A DNA stretch of 64,000 bases, taken from positions 89,675 to 153,674 of the forward strand of contig CAJTEW010000007.1 of the NCBI GenBank assembly GCA_910575605.1, in the 5' to 3' direction. Position numbers and translations under genes: made by a program. Shown here piece by piece: positions 26,375-35,301 of the stretch; positions within the stretch are counted from its first letter, which is position 1; each line of letters opens with the position of its first letter. Source of the DNA: Lachnospiraceae bacterium. Lineage in GTDB: Bacteria; Bacillota; Clostridia; Lachnospirales; Lachnospiraceae. The notes beneath the pieces are model-generated. The model did no database searches, was not told where the DNA came from, and was given only the letters and a program-made list of their open reading frames with translations.

Positions 26375-26409
26375 AAATAATGAAAAGAGATGCCATAATT
26401 GCATCTCTT
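26375..26409 (-). terminator. Terminator of the arginine operon (after argD)
   Basis: On the minus strand a perfect 9-bp stem (26409-26401 with 26393-26385) with a 7-nt loop is followed by the T-rich tract TTCATTATTTT. It begins 14 nt after the argD stop codon and separates the arginine operon from the DMT transporter gene. Confidence 0.8.
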
Positions 26410-26422
26410 AGAATCCTGCCGG

Positions 26423-27598
26423 TTACAATATTTTTTTCAATATATTAATCATTTCATCCACGTGTTCTTTGGTAATAATAAGAGGCGGCACAAGCCTTAA
26501 CACATTATCACTGGCACTAATAATAATGAGTCCTTCCTTAAGCGCCTGATTGATAACCTCCCCTGCCTGCCTTTTTATTTTCAATCCCTGAATAAGCCCT
26601 GTTCCCCGTCTTTCTAATATTTCCCCAGAATACTCTTTAAGCTCTTTAAGCTTTTCCTCAAGATAACTTCCTACTTCTTTTATATGGTTAAGAAGGTTGT
26701 TACGCTCAAATATCTCCAAAGTCTTTACCACAGCCGCGCAGGCAAAGGGGTTTCCGCCATAAGTGGTGCCATGGTCCCCAGGCTTTAGAGAATATTCTGC
26801 TATATCCTCTGTCATGGCAAATGCCCCCACAGGCACGCCGCTTCCGATTGCCTTTGCCATTGCCATGATGTCCGGCTTTGTACCGTAGGACTGCCATGCA
26901 AACATGGAACCGGTTCTTCCCATGCCGCACTGAATCTCATCGCAGATCATAAGAATTCCCTCTTCGTCACAGAGCTCTCTGATTCCCTTCATGAATCCGG
27001 CATCTGCCATATGGATGCCTCCCTCTCCTTGAAGGGGTTCTAAAATAATAGCGCAGGTTTTATCAGTAACCAGTGACTTTATACTGTCCAGATTGTTAAA
27101 CTCTCCAAATTTGACACCAGGGAGCATGGGTTCAAAGGGAGTTCTGTAATGCTCATTTCCTGTCACCGATACTGCACCGATACTGCGGCCGTGGAAAGAA
27201 TGTTCCATTGCAATAAACTCATAGCGTCCGGTCCCCTTTTTATAAGCATACTTTCTCGCAGCTTTCAGCGCACCCTCAATTGCCTCAGTGCCGCTGTTGG
27301 TGAAAAATACTCTGTCCATTTCTGTGACTTTTTTCAGCGCTTCGGCCGCCTGCCCGCAGGTTGTGTTATAAAAGAGATTAGAAGTATGAATAAGACTGTC
27401 AATCTGTCCCTTTAGGGCCTGGTTCAGCTCCTCATTTCCATAGCCAAGGCCACATACCGCAATTCCTGCAGCAAAATCCAGATATTTTTTCCCTTCTGTG
27501 TCGTACAGATATACTCCCTCACCTTTATTAAGCACAACCGGAAAACGGTTGTAGGTATGTAAAAGTCCCTGCTCTGTCATTTCCATATATTCATTCAT
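26423..27598 (-). CDS. argD: Acetylornithine aminotransferase
   Basis: A 391-residue class III PLP aminotransferase that makes N-acetylornithine from N-acetylglutamate semialdehyde and glutamate. Recognisable segments are LDFAAGIAVCGLGY, NSGTEAIEGALKAAR, HSFHGR, the PLP-phosphate region DEIQCGMGRTG, and the Schiff-base Lys in MAMAKAIGSGVPVGA. I chose the ATG at 27598, because GGAG at the argB stop codon lies 9 nt upstream; an ATG at 27613 inside argB lacks a site. It is the last gene of the argC-argJ-argB-argD transcript and is followed by a terminator. Confidence 0.93.
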   Translation of the reverse strand: MNEYMEMTEQGLLHTYNRFPVVLNKGEGVYLYDTEGKKYLDFAAGIAVCGLGYGNEELNQALKGQIDSLIHTSNLFYNTTCGQAAEALKKVTEMDRVFFTNSGTEAIEGALKAARKYAYKKGTGRYEFIAMEHSFHGRSIGAVSVTGNEHYRTPFEPMLPGVKFGEFNNLDSIKSLVTDKTCAIILEPLQGEGGIHMADAGFMKGIRELCDEEGILMICDEIQCGMGRTGSMFAWQSYGTKPDIMAMAKAIGSGVPVGAFAMTEDIAEYSLKPGDHGTTYGGNPFACAAVVKTLEIFERNNLLNHIKEVGSYLEEKLKELKEYSGEILERRGTGLIQGLKIKRQAGEVINQALKEGLIIISASDNVLRLVPPLIITKEHVDEMINILKKIL

Positions 27599-27602
27599 AC
27601 TT

Positions 27603-28502
27603 TTATTCTCCATAATAATATCTCTGTTCCCCGTTGTTTATGATTGCTGTTCCGATTCCTTTGTTTGTAAATATCTCAAGGAGCAGGCAGTGGGGAATCC
27701 GTCCATCAAGAATATGCACTCTGGATACGCCGTGTTCAATAGCTTCAATACAGTTGTGAAGCTTTGGAAGCATGCCGCCTCCTACGTACCCGTCCTGCAT
27801 AAGTCTGCGGGCTTCGGAAGCTGTAAGCTCTGAGATGAGGGTTTCCGGGTCTTTCGGATCTTTATAGACTCCTTCAATGTCTGTAAGAAATGCAAGCTTT
27901 TCTGCCCGCATTGCCCTTGCAATGGCACATGCTGCGTCATCTGCATTAATATTATAGGTATTATAATTATCATCTAAGCCCACAGGACACACAATAGGAA
28001 GGAAATCCTTTTCCAAAAGGTCATAGAGAACAGTTGCATTTACATCCTTTATCTCCCCTACAAAACCAATATCTGCTCCGCCTGGGTATTTTTTATTTAC
28101 AGAAAGAAGCTTTCCGTCCTTTCCGCTGATTCCGATTGCCCTTACCCCAAGGCTTTCCACAAGCTGAACAAGTCCTTTGTTCACCTTTCCAAGCACCATC
28201 TCCGCAAGCTCCATAGTCGCCTCATCAGTCACTCTTAGGCCGTTTACAAATTCCGGTTCCATTCCGGCCTTCTCGGCCCATCTGCTGATTTCCTTACCGC
28301 CGCCATGGACTATAATTGGTTTAAAGCCTACCAGCTTAAGAAGCGTTACATCCTGTATAACCTGAGCCTTTAACGCTTCGTCTATCATTGCGCTCCCGCC
28401 ATATTTTACCACAATAATCCTGCGGTTAAAGCGTTGGATATATGGGAGTGCCTCTATGAGTACCTCTGCCTTATCAAGAAATTTCTGCATATCCTTATTC
28501 AT
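27603..28502 (-). CDS. argB: Acetylglutamate kinase
   Basis: A 299-residue amino-acid kinase. It shows the glycine-rich [10 protein letters not shown] near residue 31 and VHGGGKEI near residue 64, [10 protein letters not shown], and the ADP-binding [10 protein letters not shown]. It phosphorylates N-acetylglutamate, the usual control point for arginine feedback. The N-terminal extension (about 25 residues before IVVKYGG) is of the kind seen in hexameric, arginine-inhibited enzymes. Its stop codon provides the ribosome site for argD. Confidence 0.95.
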   Translation of the reverse strand: MNKDMQKFLDKAEVLIEALPYIQRFNRRIIVVKYGGSAMIDEALKAQVIQDVTLLKLVGFKPIIVHGGGKEISRWAEKAGMEPEFVNGLRVTDEATMELAEMVLGKVNKGLVQLVESLGVRAIGISGKDGKLLSVNKKYPGGADIGFVGEIKDVNATVLYDLLEKDFLPIVCPVGLDDNYNTYNINADDAACAIARAMRAEKLAFLTDIEGVYKDPKDPETLISELTASEARRLMQDGYVGGGMLPKLHNCIEAIEHGVSRVHILDGRIPHCLLLEIFTNKGIGTAIINNGEQRYYYGE

Positions 28503-28592
28503 CTCGTCCTACTTCCCTTCTGTCGATTTCTTCTATTGCTCTATCAGACTGTTTTGCACTTTAAGCCCCTTATTTTCTAAAAATACAGAGGA

Positions 28593-29816
28593 TCAGCTTC
28601 GGTAATCTGCGTTAATGTCTATATAGCCGTGGGTCAAATCACAGCCCCAGGCAGCAGCAGTCTTGTCTCCCATTTTTATATCTGCAGTTACCGTTACCTC
28701 CGGCTGAGACAGAATTTCTGCGGCCTCTTCTTCGCTGTAATTTACAGCGGTTCCGTTTTCGATAATCTGTATTTTCCCTGCCCTGCTTTCAAAAAACAAG
28801 TCTACCTTCTCCGGTTTAAACTGTGCCCCAGAATATCCCATTGCACAAAGGATTCTTCCCCAGTTTGCATCATGTCCGGCAATTGCCGTTTTTGTAAGAT
28901 TGGAACATACGACTGCCTTTGCCAGTATCTTTGCCTGTTCCGTGCTCTCACAGCCTTCCATCTTTACCTCAAATAAGGCTGTGGCGCCTTCCCCGTCCCC
29001 TGCAATCTTCTTTGCCAGATATTCATTTACTGTATGAAGGGCCTGTGCAAATTTTTTATAATCTTCGCTTCCATATATAATCTCTGCATTTCCCGCAAGA
29101 CCATTTGCAAGAAGAAGCACTGTATCATTAGTTGAGGTATCTCCATCTACGGAAATCATATTATAGGTATCTGCCACATCTTCACTTAAGGCCTTCTGAA
29201 GAGCATCCTTTCCAATAACTGCATCTGTCGTGATAAATGCAAGCATAGTGCACATATTTGGGTGAATCATGCCGGAGCCTTTAGCCATTCCTCCAATGGT
29301 TACCTTCTTACCGTCAAGTATAATCTCCACTGCCAGCTCCTTTTCGCAGGTATCAGTAGTCATAATCGCTTTTGCCGCTTCTGTTCCGCTTACAAGAGAA
29401 GTATTTTTCTTTCCCCCTAGAACTTCGATTCCTGCTGTCAGCTTCTCTATAGGGAGCTGCATCCCTATCACCCCTGTGGATCCCATCATAACGCTGTCTG
29501 GAGAAATATGAAGTGCTTTTGCAGCGGCCTTTGCGGTATCCTTACAATAGCCTAAGCCTTCCTCTCCTGTACATGCATTTGCAATACCCGAATTTACCAC
29601 AACTGCCTGCACCATATGCCCGTTTTCTACTACCTGTTTATCCCATTTCACCGGAGCTGCCTTTACTACATTTGTTGTAAATGTACCGGCTGCAACACAA
29701 GGGATCTGGCTGTAAATTAATGCCATGTCCGTCCGCTCCTTATATTTGATTCCCGCTGCCGTACTGGCTGCCTCATATCCTTTTGGTGCAGTTACTCCGC
29801 CTTTTATCTGTTTCAT
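28593..29816 (-). CDS. argJ: Bifunctional ornithine acetyltransferase / N-acetylglutamate synthase
   Basis: A 407-residue ArgJ. The self-cleavage site is in HPNMCTMLAFI, where the Thr becomes the N-terminal nucleophile of the beta chain; many homologues have Ala before it. It recycles acetyl groups from acetylornithine to glutamate, so a separate deacetylase is not needed. KGSGMIHPNM and AAAWGCDLTHGYIDINADY at the C-terminus are family signatures. It lies between a GNAT gene and argB in the minus-strand operon. Confidence 0.95.
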   Translation of the reverse strand: MKQIKGGVTAPKGYEAASTAAGIKYKERTDMALIYSQIPCVAAGTFTTNVVKAAPVKWDKQVVENGHMVQAVVVNSGIANACTGEEGLGYCKDTAKAAAKALHISPDSVMMGSTGVIGMQLPIEKLTAGIEVLGGKKNTSLVSGTEAAKAIMTTDTCEKELAVEIILDGKKVTIGGMAKGSGMIHPNMCTMLAFITTDAVIGKDALQKALSEDVADTYNMISVDGDTSTNDTVLLLANGLAGNAEIIYGSEDYKKFAQALHTVNEYLAKKIAGDGEGATALFEVKMEGCESTEQAKILAKAVVCSNLTKTAIAGHDANWGRILCAMGYSGAQFKPEKVDLFFESRAGKIQIIENGTAVNYSEEEAAEILSQPEVTVTADIKMGDKTAAAWGCDLTHGYIDINADYRS

Positions 29817-29864
29817 AATATACTCCTTATTTTTCGTTATTTTAATTTATAGCTGCTTCTACTT

Positions 29865-30305
29865 TTAAATGAAGGCTGTGATATTCTCTTCATTTAGCGT
29901 AAAGTCATAATAATTCAAATCTTTCCGTCTGGTCCAGCCTACTTCCTTCCAGAATGTATTTCCAATATCATTTTTTGTAAATGCAATCAGCGACACTTTA
30001 TTTATGTTTTCTCTTTTTAAAGCCTCCATTGCAAAAACCACCATAGATTTTCCAATTCCTCTCATACGGTATTCTGGATCCACACATACATGGTAAAGGC
30101 AGCCCCGTCTGCCGTCGTGTCCGCAAAGAATTGCGCCGACAATTCTTCCGTTCTCCTCCGCAACAACACTGGTTTCCGGGTTGCGCAGAAGGAATCTTTC
30201 AATTCCTTCTCTTGAATCGTCTATGCTGCGTATGCCAAAGCCGCTGATTTTCTGCCAGAGAGCATATACTTTGTCATAATCTTCCGTTTTCATTACCCTT
30301 AACAT
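29865..30305 (-). CDS. GNAT-family N-acetyltransferase in arginine operon
   Basis: A 146-residue GNAT protein. The acetyl-CoA pyrophosphate loop is YRMRGIGKSM within VDPEYRMRGIGK, preceded by the beta-strand GCLYHVCVDP. It lies between argC and argJ (26 and 48 nt gaps), so it belongs to the arginine transcript. It might be a short-type N-acetylglutamate synthase that primes the cycle, since ArgJ only recycles acetyl groups. It is also similar in size to YpeA/RimI-like acetyltransferases of other substrates, so this is inference from position. Confidence 0.82.
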   Translation of the reverse strand: MLRVMKTEDYDKVYALWQKISGFGIRSIDDSREGIERFLLRNPETSVVAEENGRIVGAILCGHDGRRGCLYHVCVDPEYRMRGIGKSMVVFAMEALKRENINKVSLIAFTKNDIGNTFWKEVGWTRRKDLNYYDFTLNEENITAFI

Positions 30306-30331
30306 TGATATAATCTCCTTTTACCCCTTAC

Positions 30332-31372
30332 TTACGGAAACAGGGGAACAAGTCTAAGTCCTTCATCCTCAGGAAGCCCAAACATAAGGTTCATATTCTG
30401 TACTGCCTGACCTGCGGCCCCCTTTACAAGATTATCAACAGCCCCCATCATAATGATACGATTTGTTCTGGGATCCAGCTTAAATCCAATATCCACATAG
30501 TTGCTGCCTTCCACCCATTTTGTCTCCGGACAGGTTCCCTCCTTAAGTACGCGGATGAAGGCTTCTTCCTTATAATATTCATCATAAATCTCTTTTATCT
30601 CCTGCACGGTAACCTTTCTTTTCAAACCTGCATATTCTGTTGCCAGAATTCCACGGTTCATGGGGACAAGGTGGGGAGTGAAACTTATCACTATCTTCTC
30701 TGCAGATGCATACCCTAGCTGTTCCTCAATCTCCGGCGTATGCCTGTGGGATGCAACACCGTAAGCCTTCATATTTTCATTTACCTCACAGAAAAGGTTT
30801 GGAACCTTTGCACTTCTTCCTGCACCGGAGGTTCCCGATTTTGCATCTATAATGAGTGTATTCATGTCAATCAGCCCCTCCTTTGCTAGAGGATAGGCCG
30901 TCAAAATCGAGCAGGTTGTATAACAGCCCGGATTTGCTGTCAGTCTTGTACCTTTTATCTTCTCACGGTTTACCTCACAGAGCCCGTATACCGCCTCATC
31001 AATAAACTGTGGGCTTTTATGCCGTATGCCATACCATTTCTCATAGATATTTACATCCTTAAACCGAAAATCAGCGCTTAAATCAATGATTTTAGTCTTG
31101 GCTAATATTTCCTCACTTATAACTGAAGAACAGTATCCCTGGGGCGTTGCCGTAAATATTACATCTGCCTCATCTGCTAACGCCTCTAGATTATCATCCA
31201 GACATTTCGCATCAACAAGTTTAAACATATTTCTGTATATATCTGCATATTTCTGGTCTATGTAGCTTCTCGATCCATACCAGACAATCTCCGCGTCCTT
31301 ATGAGACGTTAATATCCTTACTAACTCGCCTCCTGCATAGCCGGTGGCGCCAATAATACCTGCTTTAATCAT
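30332..31372 (-). CDS. argC: N-acetyl-gamma-glutamyl-phosphate reductase
   Basis: A 346-residue type 1 ArgC. It has the NADP loop GATGYAGGELVR at the N-terminus, the catalytic Cys in ANPGCYTT, and a His in PHLVPMNRGI. It reduces N-acetylglutamyl phosphate to the semialdehyde. The ATG at 31372 (GGAGG 7 nt upstream) gives the normal length; an in-frame ATG 12 codons earlier is not needed. As first gene of the operon it sits directly downstream of the promoter and ARG-box-like palindromes at 31422-31456. Confidence 0.95.
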   Translation of the reverse strand: MIKAGIIGATGYAGGELVRILTSHKDAEIVWYGSRSYIDQKYADIYRNMFKLVDAKCLDDNLEALADEADVIFTATPQGYCSSVISEEILAKTKIIDLSADFRFKDVNIYEKWYGIRHKSPQFIDEAVYGLCEVNREKIKGTRLTANPGCYTTCSILTAYPLAKEGLIDMNTLIIDAKSGTSGAGRSAKVPNLFCEVNENMKAYGVASHRHTPEIEEQLGYASAEKIVISFTPHLVPMNRGILATEYAGLKRKVTVQEIKEIYDEYYKEEAFIRVLKEGTCPETKWVEGSNYVDIGFKLDPRTNRIIMMGAVDNLVKGAAGQAVQNMNLMFGLPEDEGLRLVPLFP

Positions 31373-31413
31373 CACACTACCTCCATTAGAAATGTCCCGT
31401 TGGCACAAAACTT

Positions 31414-31463
31414 AAAAGACTTGCATAATTATACATCTTATATGCATAATATGCAAGTCTTTT
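31414..31463. terminator. Hairpin between SEDS-like gene and argC
   Basis: AAAAGACTTGCAT (31414-31426) is perfectly complementary to 31451-31463. It lies 29 nt after the stop of the minus-strand gene at 31492-32799 and is flanked by A/T tracts on both sides, so it can end transcripts from either direction. The argC promoter is embedded in the same sequence, with -35 and -10 in the opposite arms. Confidence 0.65.
31422..31456 (-). promoter_or_regulatory. argC operon promoter with two ARG-box-like operators
   Basis: Minus strand: TTGCAT (31456-31451), 17 nt, TATAAT (31433-31428). TGCATAATTATACA (31422-31435) covers the -10 and matches the ArgR consensus core TGAATWWWWATTCA at 12 of 14 positions. 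The 13-nt palindrome TGCATAATATGCA (31443-31455) covers the -35. The pair is spaced 21 bp apart, as expected for an ArgR hexamer. ArgR itself is not in the window. Confidence 0.65.
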
Positions 31464-31491
31464 TTATAAATTCTAGTTTTATTTGTTTCTT

Positions 31492-32799
31492 CTATTTTTC
31501 CAACACTCTGCTGTTATTACACACTGACAGCAATATTCCCATATAAAAATAGGAAATTAACAAAAATGCTCCTCCTTCTGATATGAACGGCATATATATT
31601 GTTCCAGGGGGAAGTGCACTGAAATTCATCCCCACGTATATCACTGTTTCAAGGCTTAAAAAAAGCACACATCCCAATCCCACCATATGGCCGAACTGAT
31701 TTTTCTGTCTGTTTACAATACGAAACAAAAATATCCAGAAGGATAGTATCATGGCCGTAAGTGCAGTCCCCTTTCCGTCACCCAGATATTTGAAAAGGAA
31801 AAGCCAGAAATAAGAATTTTTAATTTCCTGCAGCATATTGATTGTGAGATGCATGTCCTCCTGTCTCACAAGTCTGCCTGTTTTTTCCACTTCCTGGGCA
31901 AAATAATACAATTCCTCATATTTCTCTGGATGAAGCCATGCATCTATCCGTGCTGCCTGATAATCTGCTAGAAGCCTGCCTCCAGTTTTTAGAAATATAA
32001 TGCTCAAAAATACCGCTGCCGTAAGAAACAGTATTCCCCAAAGCTTTCCCAAAAGTAAAATCCTTCTTTCTCCAAACCATTTCTTATATATTGCCACATG
32101 TATAAGAATCATCCCGGCAAGGCCTATTATAAATATGACGGAACTTCTACAGTAAGAAAGCATAATTACAAGTGGAGTACACAAAAATCCTACGCTTTTC
32201 ACCAGCCCCTTAAATCCCTGTCCGCGGAAATGATACAAAATTCCCACATAAAAAGGAATCATCAGACAGGACACATGAACCAGATAGTAAGGTATTCCAT
32301 TTATCACCGGACTTTTCAGAATGCATAAAATGAGCAGCACATTTACGAAAATCCATAAGGGAACTGCATATTTATTAAGAAAGGTATAATCTATCCAGCA
32401 AATCACAAGCATAAGCAGTATCCCCGCCAGCATAAATGCCAGACGTTTCCCCAGTCCACTGTCTAAAATATCATATTGTATTGAAATTCCTGCTGGATAC
32501 GCTGTTAGTGTGACAGCATATTGAAGTGCGAAACCTAATATACTGATAAAAAGTACGGCTGCCAGTACACTCCACTCCATCCGAGGCCTGTGTATCCTAT
32601 CAAGGGCTATACCCGCCTCTACCGGATCACCCATCTCCCGCACAGCTGCCGCCTCTGCCTCCAGTCCTGTCATTCCCTCAGCGAGAAATGCCTTCTTCTG
32701 ATCCTCAATATGATTTTCCATTTCCTTTCTAATCATGGGGCGGGCACGTTTTGTCCGAATCTGCTCCTCCAGGGTTGCAAGAAACTCACGCCTCTCCAT
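31492..32799 (-). CDS. Permease-prefix domain plus FtsW/RodA/SpoVE (SEDS)-like membrane protein
   Basis: A 435-residue protein. Residues 1-65 are a soluble helical permease-prefix domain (REFLATLEEQ ... EAAAVREMGDPVEAG). After this come about ten membrane segments; the C-terminal MPFISEGGAFLL matches the PFISYGG signature of SEDS proteins. SEDS proteins polymerise glycan strands. I do not see the usual catalytic Asp-containing loop, so activity is doubtful. The ATG at 32799 has GGGAGG 8 nt upstream and overlaps the padR stop by 14 nt. It is co-transcribed with that PadR regulator. Confidence 0.72.
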   Translation of the reverse strand: MERREFLATLEEQIRTKRARPMIRKEMENHIEDQKKAFLAEGMTGLEAEAAAVREMGDPVEAGIALDRIHRPRMEWSVLAAVLFISILGFALQYAVTLTAYPAGISIQYDILDSGLGKRLAFMLAGILLMLVICWIDYTFLNKYAVPLWIFVNVLLILCILKSPVINGIPYYLVHVSCLMIPFYVGILYHFRGQGFKGLVKSVGFLCTPLVIMLSYCRSSVIFIIGLAGMILIHVAIYKKWFGERRILLLGKLWGILFLTAAVFLSIIFLKTGGRLLADYQAARIDAWLHPEKYEELYYFAQEVEKTGRLVRQEDMHLTINMLQEIKNSYFWLFLFKYLGDGKGTALTAMILSFWIFLFRIVNRQKNQFGHMVGLGCVLFLSLETVIYVGMNFSALPPGTIYMPFISEGGAFLLISYFYMGILLSVCNNSRVLEK

Positions 32800-33127
32800 A
32801 ACATACACCTCCCAGCACGCCGGCAACGGCCTTTGCATATTTCCTCCATTCTGCTTCTTTTCCCTTTAGCTGCCTCTTTCCCTCATCTGTAAGGGAATAA
32901 TATTTCCTGGTCTTTCCCAGCACTTCCTTCTCGTAGCTTGTTACATATCCCTTATCCTCCATACCATGTAAAAGCGGATATAATGTTCCTGCTTTCAGCT
33001 CAAATACATTCTCAGAACGCTTGCGCAGACTTTCAATCATCTCGTACCCATACATATCCTTTCCATCCAAAAGCTTCAATAAAAGCAGCATCGTACTCCC
33101 CGAAATAAGATTTTTGTCAACTGCCAT
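32786..33127 (-). CDS. PadR-family transcriptional regulator
   Basis: A 113-residue winged-helix protein of typical short PadR length. Hallmarks are YGYEMIESL, the wing region LKAGTLYPLLHGMEDKGYV, and RKYYSLTDEGKRQL. I chose the ATG at 33127, which follows AAGGAGAAGGAG; an ATG 13 codons upstream is disfavoured. It precedes and overlaps the permease-prefix/SEDS-like gene. In this context PadR proteins usually repress their own operon. A matching inverted repeat lies at its promoter (33195-33213). Confidence 0.92.
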   Translation of the reverse strand: MAVDKNLISGSTMLLLLKLLDGKDMYGYEMIESLRKRSENVFELKAGTLYPLLHGMEDKGYVTSYEKEVLGKTRKYYSLTDEGKRQLKGKEAEWRKYAKAVAGVLGGVCYGEA

Positions 33128-33194
33128 CTCTCCTTCTCCTTTCTTTTTCAAACTGATACACTTCATACATCATTATGATTTTCACCGTATACAA

Positions 33195-33254
33195 TATATA
33201 GATTCTCTATATATCGATTAACTATATAATATATCGAAATTCTATATATGTCAA
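33195..33254 (-). promoter_or_regulatory. padR promoter and candidate PadR operator
   Basis: Minus strand: TTGACA (33254-33249), 17 nt, TATTAT (33231-33226). Near the predicted start is the inverted repeat TATATAGA-TTC-TCTATATA (33195-33213), and further ATAT/CGA-rich repeats fill 33214-33248. Autoregulation by PadR is inferred. The adjoining 33255-33411 is AT-rich with no gene. Confidence 0.6.
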
Positions 33255-33411
33255 GTCCTTTATTTTTCATCTAAACATTACTTTTATATAGGTTACTGTC
33301 CACTCTATTCACAACGGCTTTCACAAATCCATTGAAATTGCCTTTCACGCATTGTATTTATTCATTTATTTTGTATATTATGTATAAATAAAACTTTTTT
33401 CCTATTTTTTC

Positions 33412-33446
33412 TTGCATATTTATAAATTTTGGTGTATAGTAATGCT
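33412..33446 (+). promoter_or_regulatory. argG promoter with ARG-box-like operators
   Basis: TTGCAT at 33412-33417, 17 nt, TATAGT at 33435-33440. TGCATATTTATAAA (33413-33426) overlaps the -35 and fits 11 of 14 positions of the ARG-box core. A weaker match, TGTATAGTAATGCT (33433-33446), covers the -10. The arrangement mirrors the argC promoter, including TTGCAT as -35 and a box offset of 20 bp. Confidence 0.6.
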
Positions 33447-33506
33447 TGCAGTTGAAAAACTAATCTGGTTTACATAAAAACATTTGACATAAGGAGGACA
33501 TTTTTA

Positions 33507-34724
33507 ATGAAAGAAAAAGTTATATTAGCATATTCTGGAGGACTAGATACTACCGCGATTATTCCGTGGCTTAAGGAACATTTTGATTATGAGGTTATCT
33601 GCTGCTGCATCGACTGCGGTCAGGGCGAGGAGCTTGAGGGTCTTGAGGAACGGGCGAAGTTATCCGGCGCCTCTAAGCTTTATATTGTAGATATTACAGA
33701 TGAATTCTGTGATGAATATATTGTTCCATGTGTTCAGGCACACGCTGTATATGAAAATAAATATCTTCTCGGCACCTCAATGGCACGTCCCTGCATGGCA
33801 AAGCATTTTGTTGAGATTGCCCGCAAAGAGGGCGCTACAGCTATTTGTCATGGTGCAACCGGAAAGGGAAATGACCAGATACGTTTTGAGCTGGGCATCC
33901 ATGCGCTGGCACCGGACCTTAAAATTATTGCACCGTGGAGGATGACAGATGTGTGGACTATGCAGTCCCGTGAAGATGAGATTGAATACTGTAAGAAACA
34001 CGGTATCAATCTTCCCTTTGATGCCAGCCACAGCTACAGCCGAGACAGGAATCTGTGGCACATCAGCCATGAAGGGCTTGAGCTTGAGGATCCGTCCACA
34101 CCGCCGGACTATGACCATCTGCTTGTCCTCACTGTTACACCGGAAAATGCGCCCGATGAGGCTGAATATGTGACTATGACTTTCGAAAAGGGTGTTCCAA
34201 AAAGTATCAATGGAGAAGAAATGAAGGTTTCGGATATTATCCGCAGGCTGAATGAGTTGGGAGGAAAGCACGGTATCGGCATCTGCGATATTGTGGAAAA
34301 CCGGGTGGTAGGTATGAAATCCCGGGGTATTTATGAAACTCCGGGCGGCACAATTCTGTATGAAGCACACCAGCAGCTAGAGGAGCTTATCTTAGACCGT
34401 GCTACCTACGAAATGAAAGAAGAAATGGGAAATAAACTGTCACAGATTGTATACGAAGGAAAATGGTTCACACCACTTCGTGAGGCTGTTCAAGCATTTG
34501 TGGAGAAAACGCAGGAATATGTAACAGGAGAAGTAAAGTTTAAGCTTTATAAGGGCAATATTATAAAGGCAGGAACAACTTCACCATACTCTTTATACAG
34601 CGAATCACTGGCAAGCTTTACGACAGGTGACCTTTATGACCATCACGATGCAGACGGATTTATAAATCTGTTCGGGCTGCCTCTTAAAGTTCGGGCAATG
34701 ATGATGCAGAATACATTAAAGTAA
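33507..34724 (+). CDS. argG: Argininosuccinate synthase
   Basis: A 405-residue ArgG. The PP-loop ATP motif AYSGGLDT lies at residues 8-15, GATGKGNDQIRFE near residue 115, and SHEGLELEDP further on. It joins citrulline and aspartate using ATP in the penultimate step of arginine synthesis. AAGGAGGA precedes the start by 9 nt. It is transcribed alone on the plus strand from an ARG-box-like promoter. No argH follows; the next gene is convergent. Confidence 0.96.
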   Translation: MKEKVILAYSGGLDTTAIIPWLKEHFDYEVICCCIDCGQGEELEGLEERAKLSGASKLYIVDITDEFCDEYIVPCVQAHAVYENKYLLGTSMARPCMAKHFVEIARKEGATAICHGATGKGNDQIRFELGIHALAPDLKIIAPWRMTDVWTMQSREDEIEYCKKHGINLPFDASHSYSRDRNLWHISHEGLELEDPSTPPDYDHLLVLTVTPENAPDEAEYVTMTFEKGVPKSINGEEMKVSDIIRRLNELGGKHGIGICDIVENRVVGMKSRGIYETPGGTILYEAHQQLEELILDRATYEMKEEMGNKLSQIVYEGKWFTPLREAVQAFVEKTQEYVTGEVKFKLYKGNIIKAGTTSPYSLYSESLASFTTGDLYDHHDADGFINLFGLPLKVRAMMMQNTLK

Positions 34725-34747
34725 GACTACTATGCCAATCTAAGTTG

Positions 34748-34845
34748 GAGCTGTAAAAAAGTCTCATAAAGAACAGCCATGATGTCACCGATTGGTGGCT
34801 ATCATGGCTGCTGATTTTTCTTTATAGGACTTTTTTTACAGCCCC
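34748..34845. terminator. Large nested hairpin, bidirectional terminator
   Basis: The innermost stem is AGCCATGAT (34775-34783) with 34801-34809 plus CACC/GGTG inside. It is followed on plus by CTGATTTTTC. An outer imperfect stem pairs the A-tract region at 34748-34763 with the T-tract region at 34829-34843, so both strands have a hairpin plus T-run. It separates argG from the convergent LspA-like gene. Confidence 0.75.
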
Positions 34846-34851
34846 TATCCC

Positions 34852-35301
34852 TTATTTCGTAAAGCCTATAAGCACTGCCCCCAGTGCCACATACATATCC
34901 GCCAGATTAGCCGTGAGCCTGGAAAGAAACTTATTCCTGCTCTTCACACCAATATAGTCGATCACCTTTCCTCTTTCAAGACGATCATAGATATTGCTGG
35001 CTGCTCCGGCAGATAAAAAGACCATACCGAATTTTTTCAGTAATCTTCCTTTTCTGATAAACAGCCAGATATCGTAAAGAATAATACCTGCCCCGGAACT
35101 GACTGACACGCCTTTTATAATTCTGGGATATTTGTCTAAGGTGTTCAGTATAAAACCTTTATTATAGACCTTCCTGAGTACCACCTTATCAATCATTGTC
35201 TCATGTTCTTCCTTCTCTTTGTACGTACTTTCAATATACTGCTTAATTCCCATATCAAAGCTTAGAAGTATGACAAAAAGTCCTCCCATTACCATAAGCA
35301 T
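34852..35301 (-). CDS. Signal peptidase II (LspA)-like membrane aspartic peptidase
   Basis: A 149-residue protein with four predicted membrane helices, as in LspA. Conserved LspA blocks are recognisable though diverged: YNKGF (for NxGaf), GAASNIYDRLERGKVIDYI (GNxxDRxxxGxVxDfi) and TANLADMYVALGA (FNxAD). Both catalytic aspartates are therefore present, in VIDYI and NLAD. LspA removes signal peptides from prolipoproteins. The divergence leaves room for a specialised paralogue. Its start overlaps the stop of the small coiled-coil gene by one base (TGATG), so the two are coupled. ATG codons 3 and 5 are alternative starts. Confidence 0.7.
   Translation of the reverse strand: MLMVMGGLFVILLSFDMGIKQYIESTYKEKEEHETMIDKVVLRKVYNKGFILNTLDKYPRIIKGVSVSSGAGIILYDIWLFIRKGRLLKKFGMVFLSAGAASNIYDRLERGKVIDYIGVKSRNKFLSRLTANLADMYVALGAVLIGFTK

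Noticed and set aside
33777..34370. Minus-strand open frame of nearly 200 codons inside argG
   Set aside because: argG is conserved across this whole stretch; the antisense frame has no start context or family resemblance.
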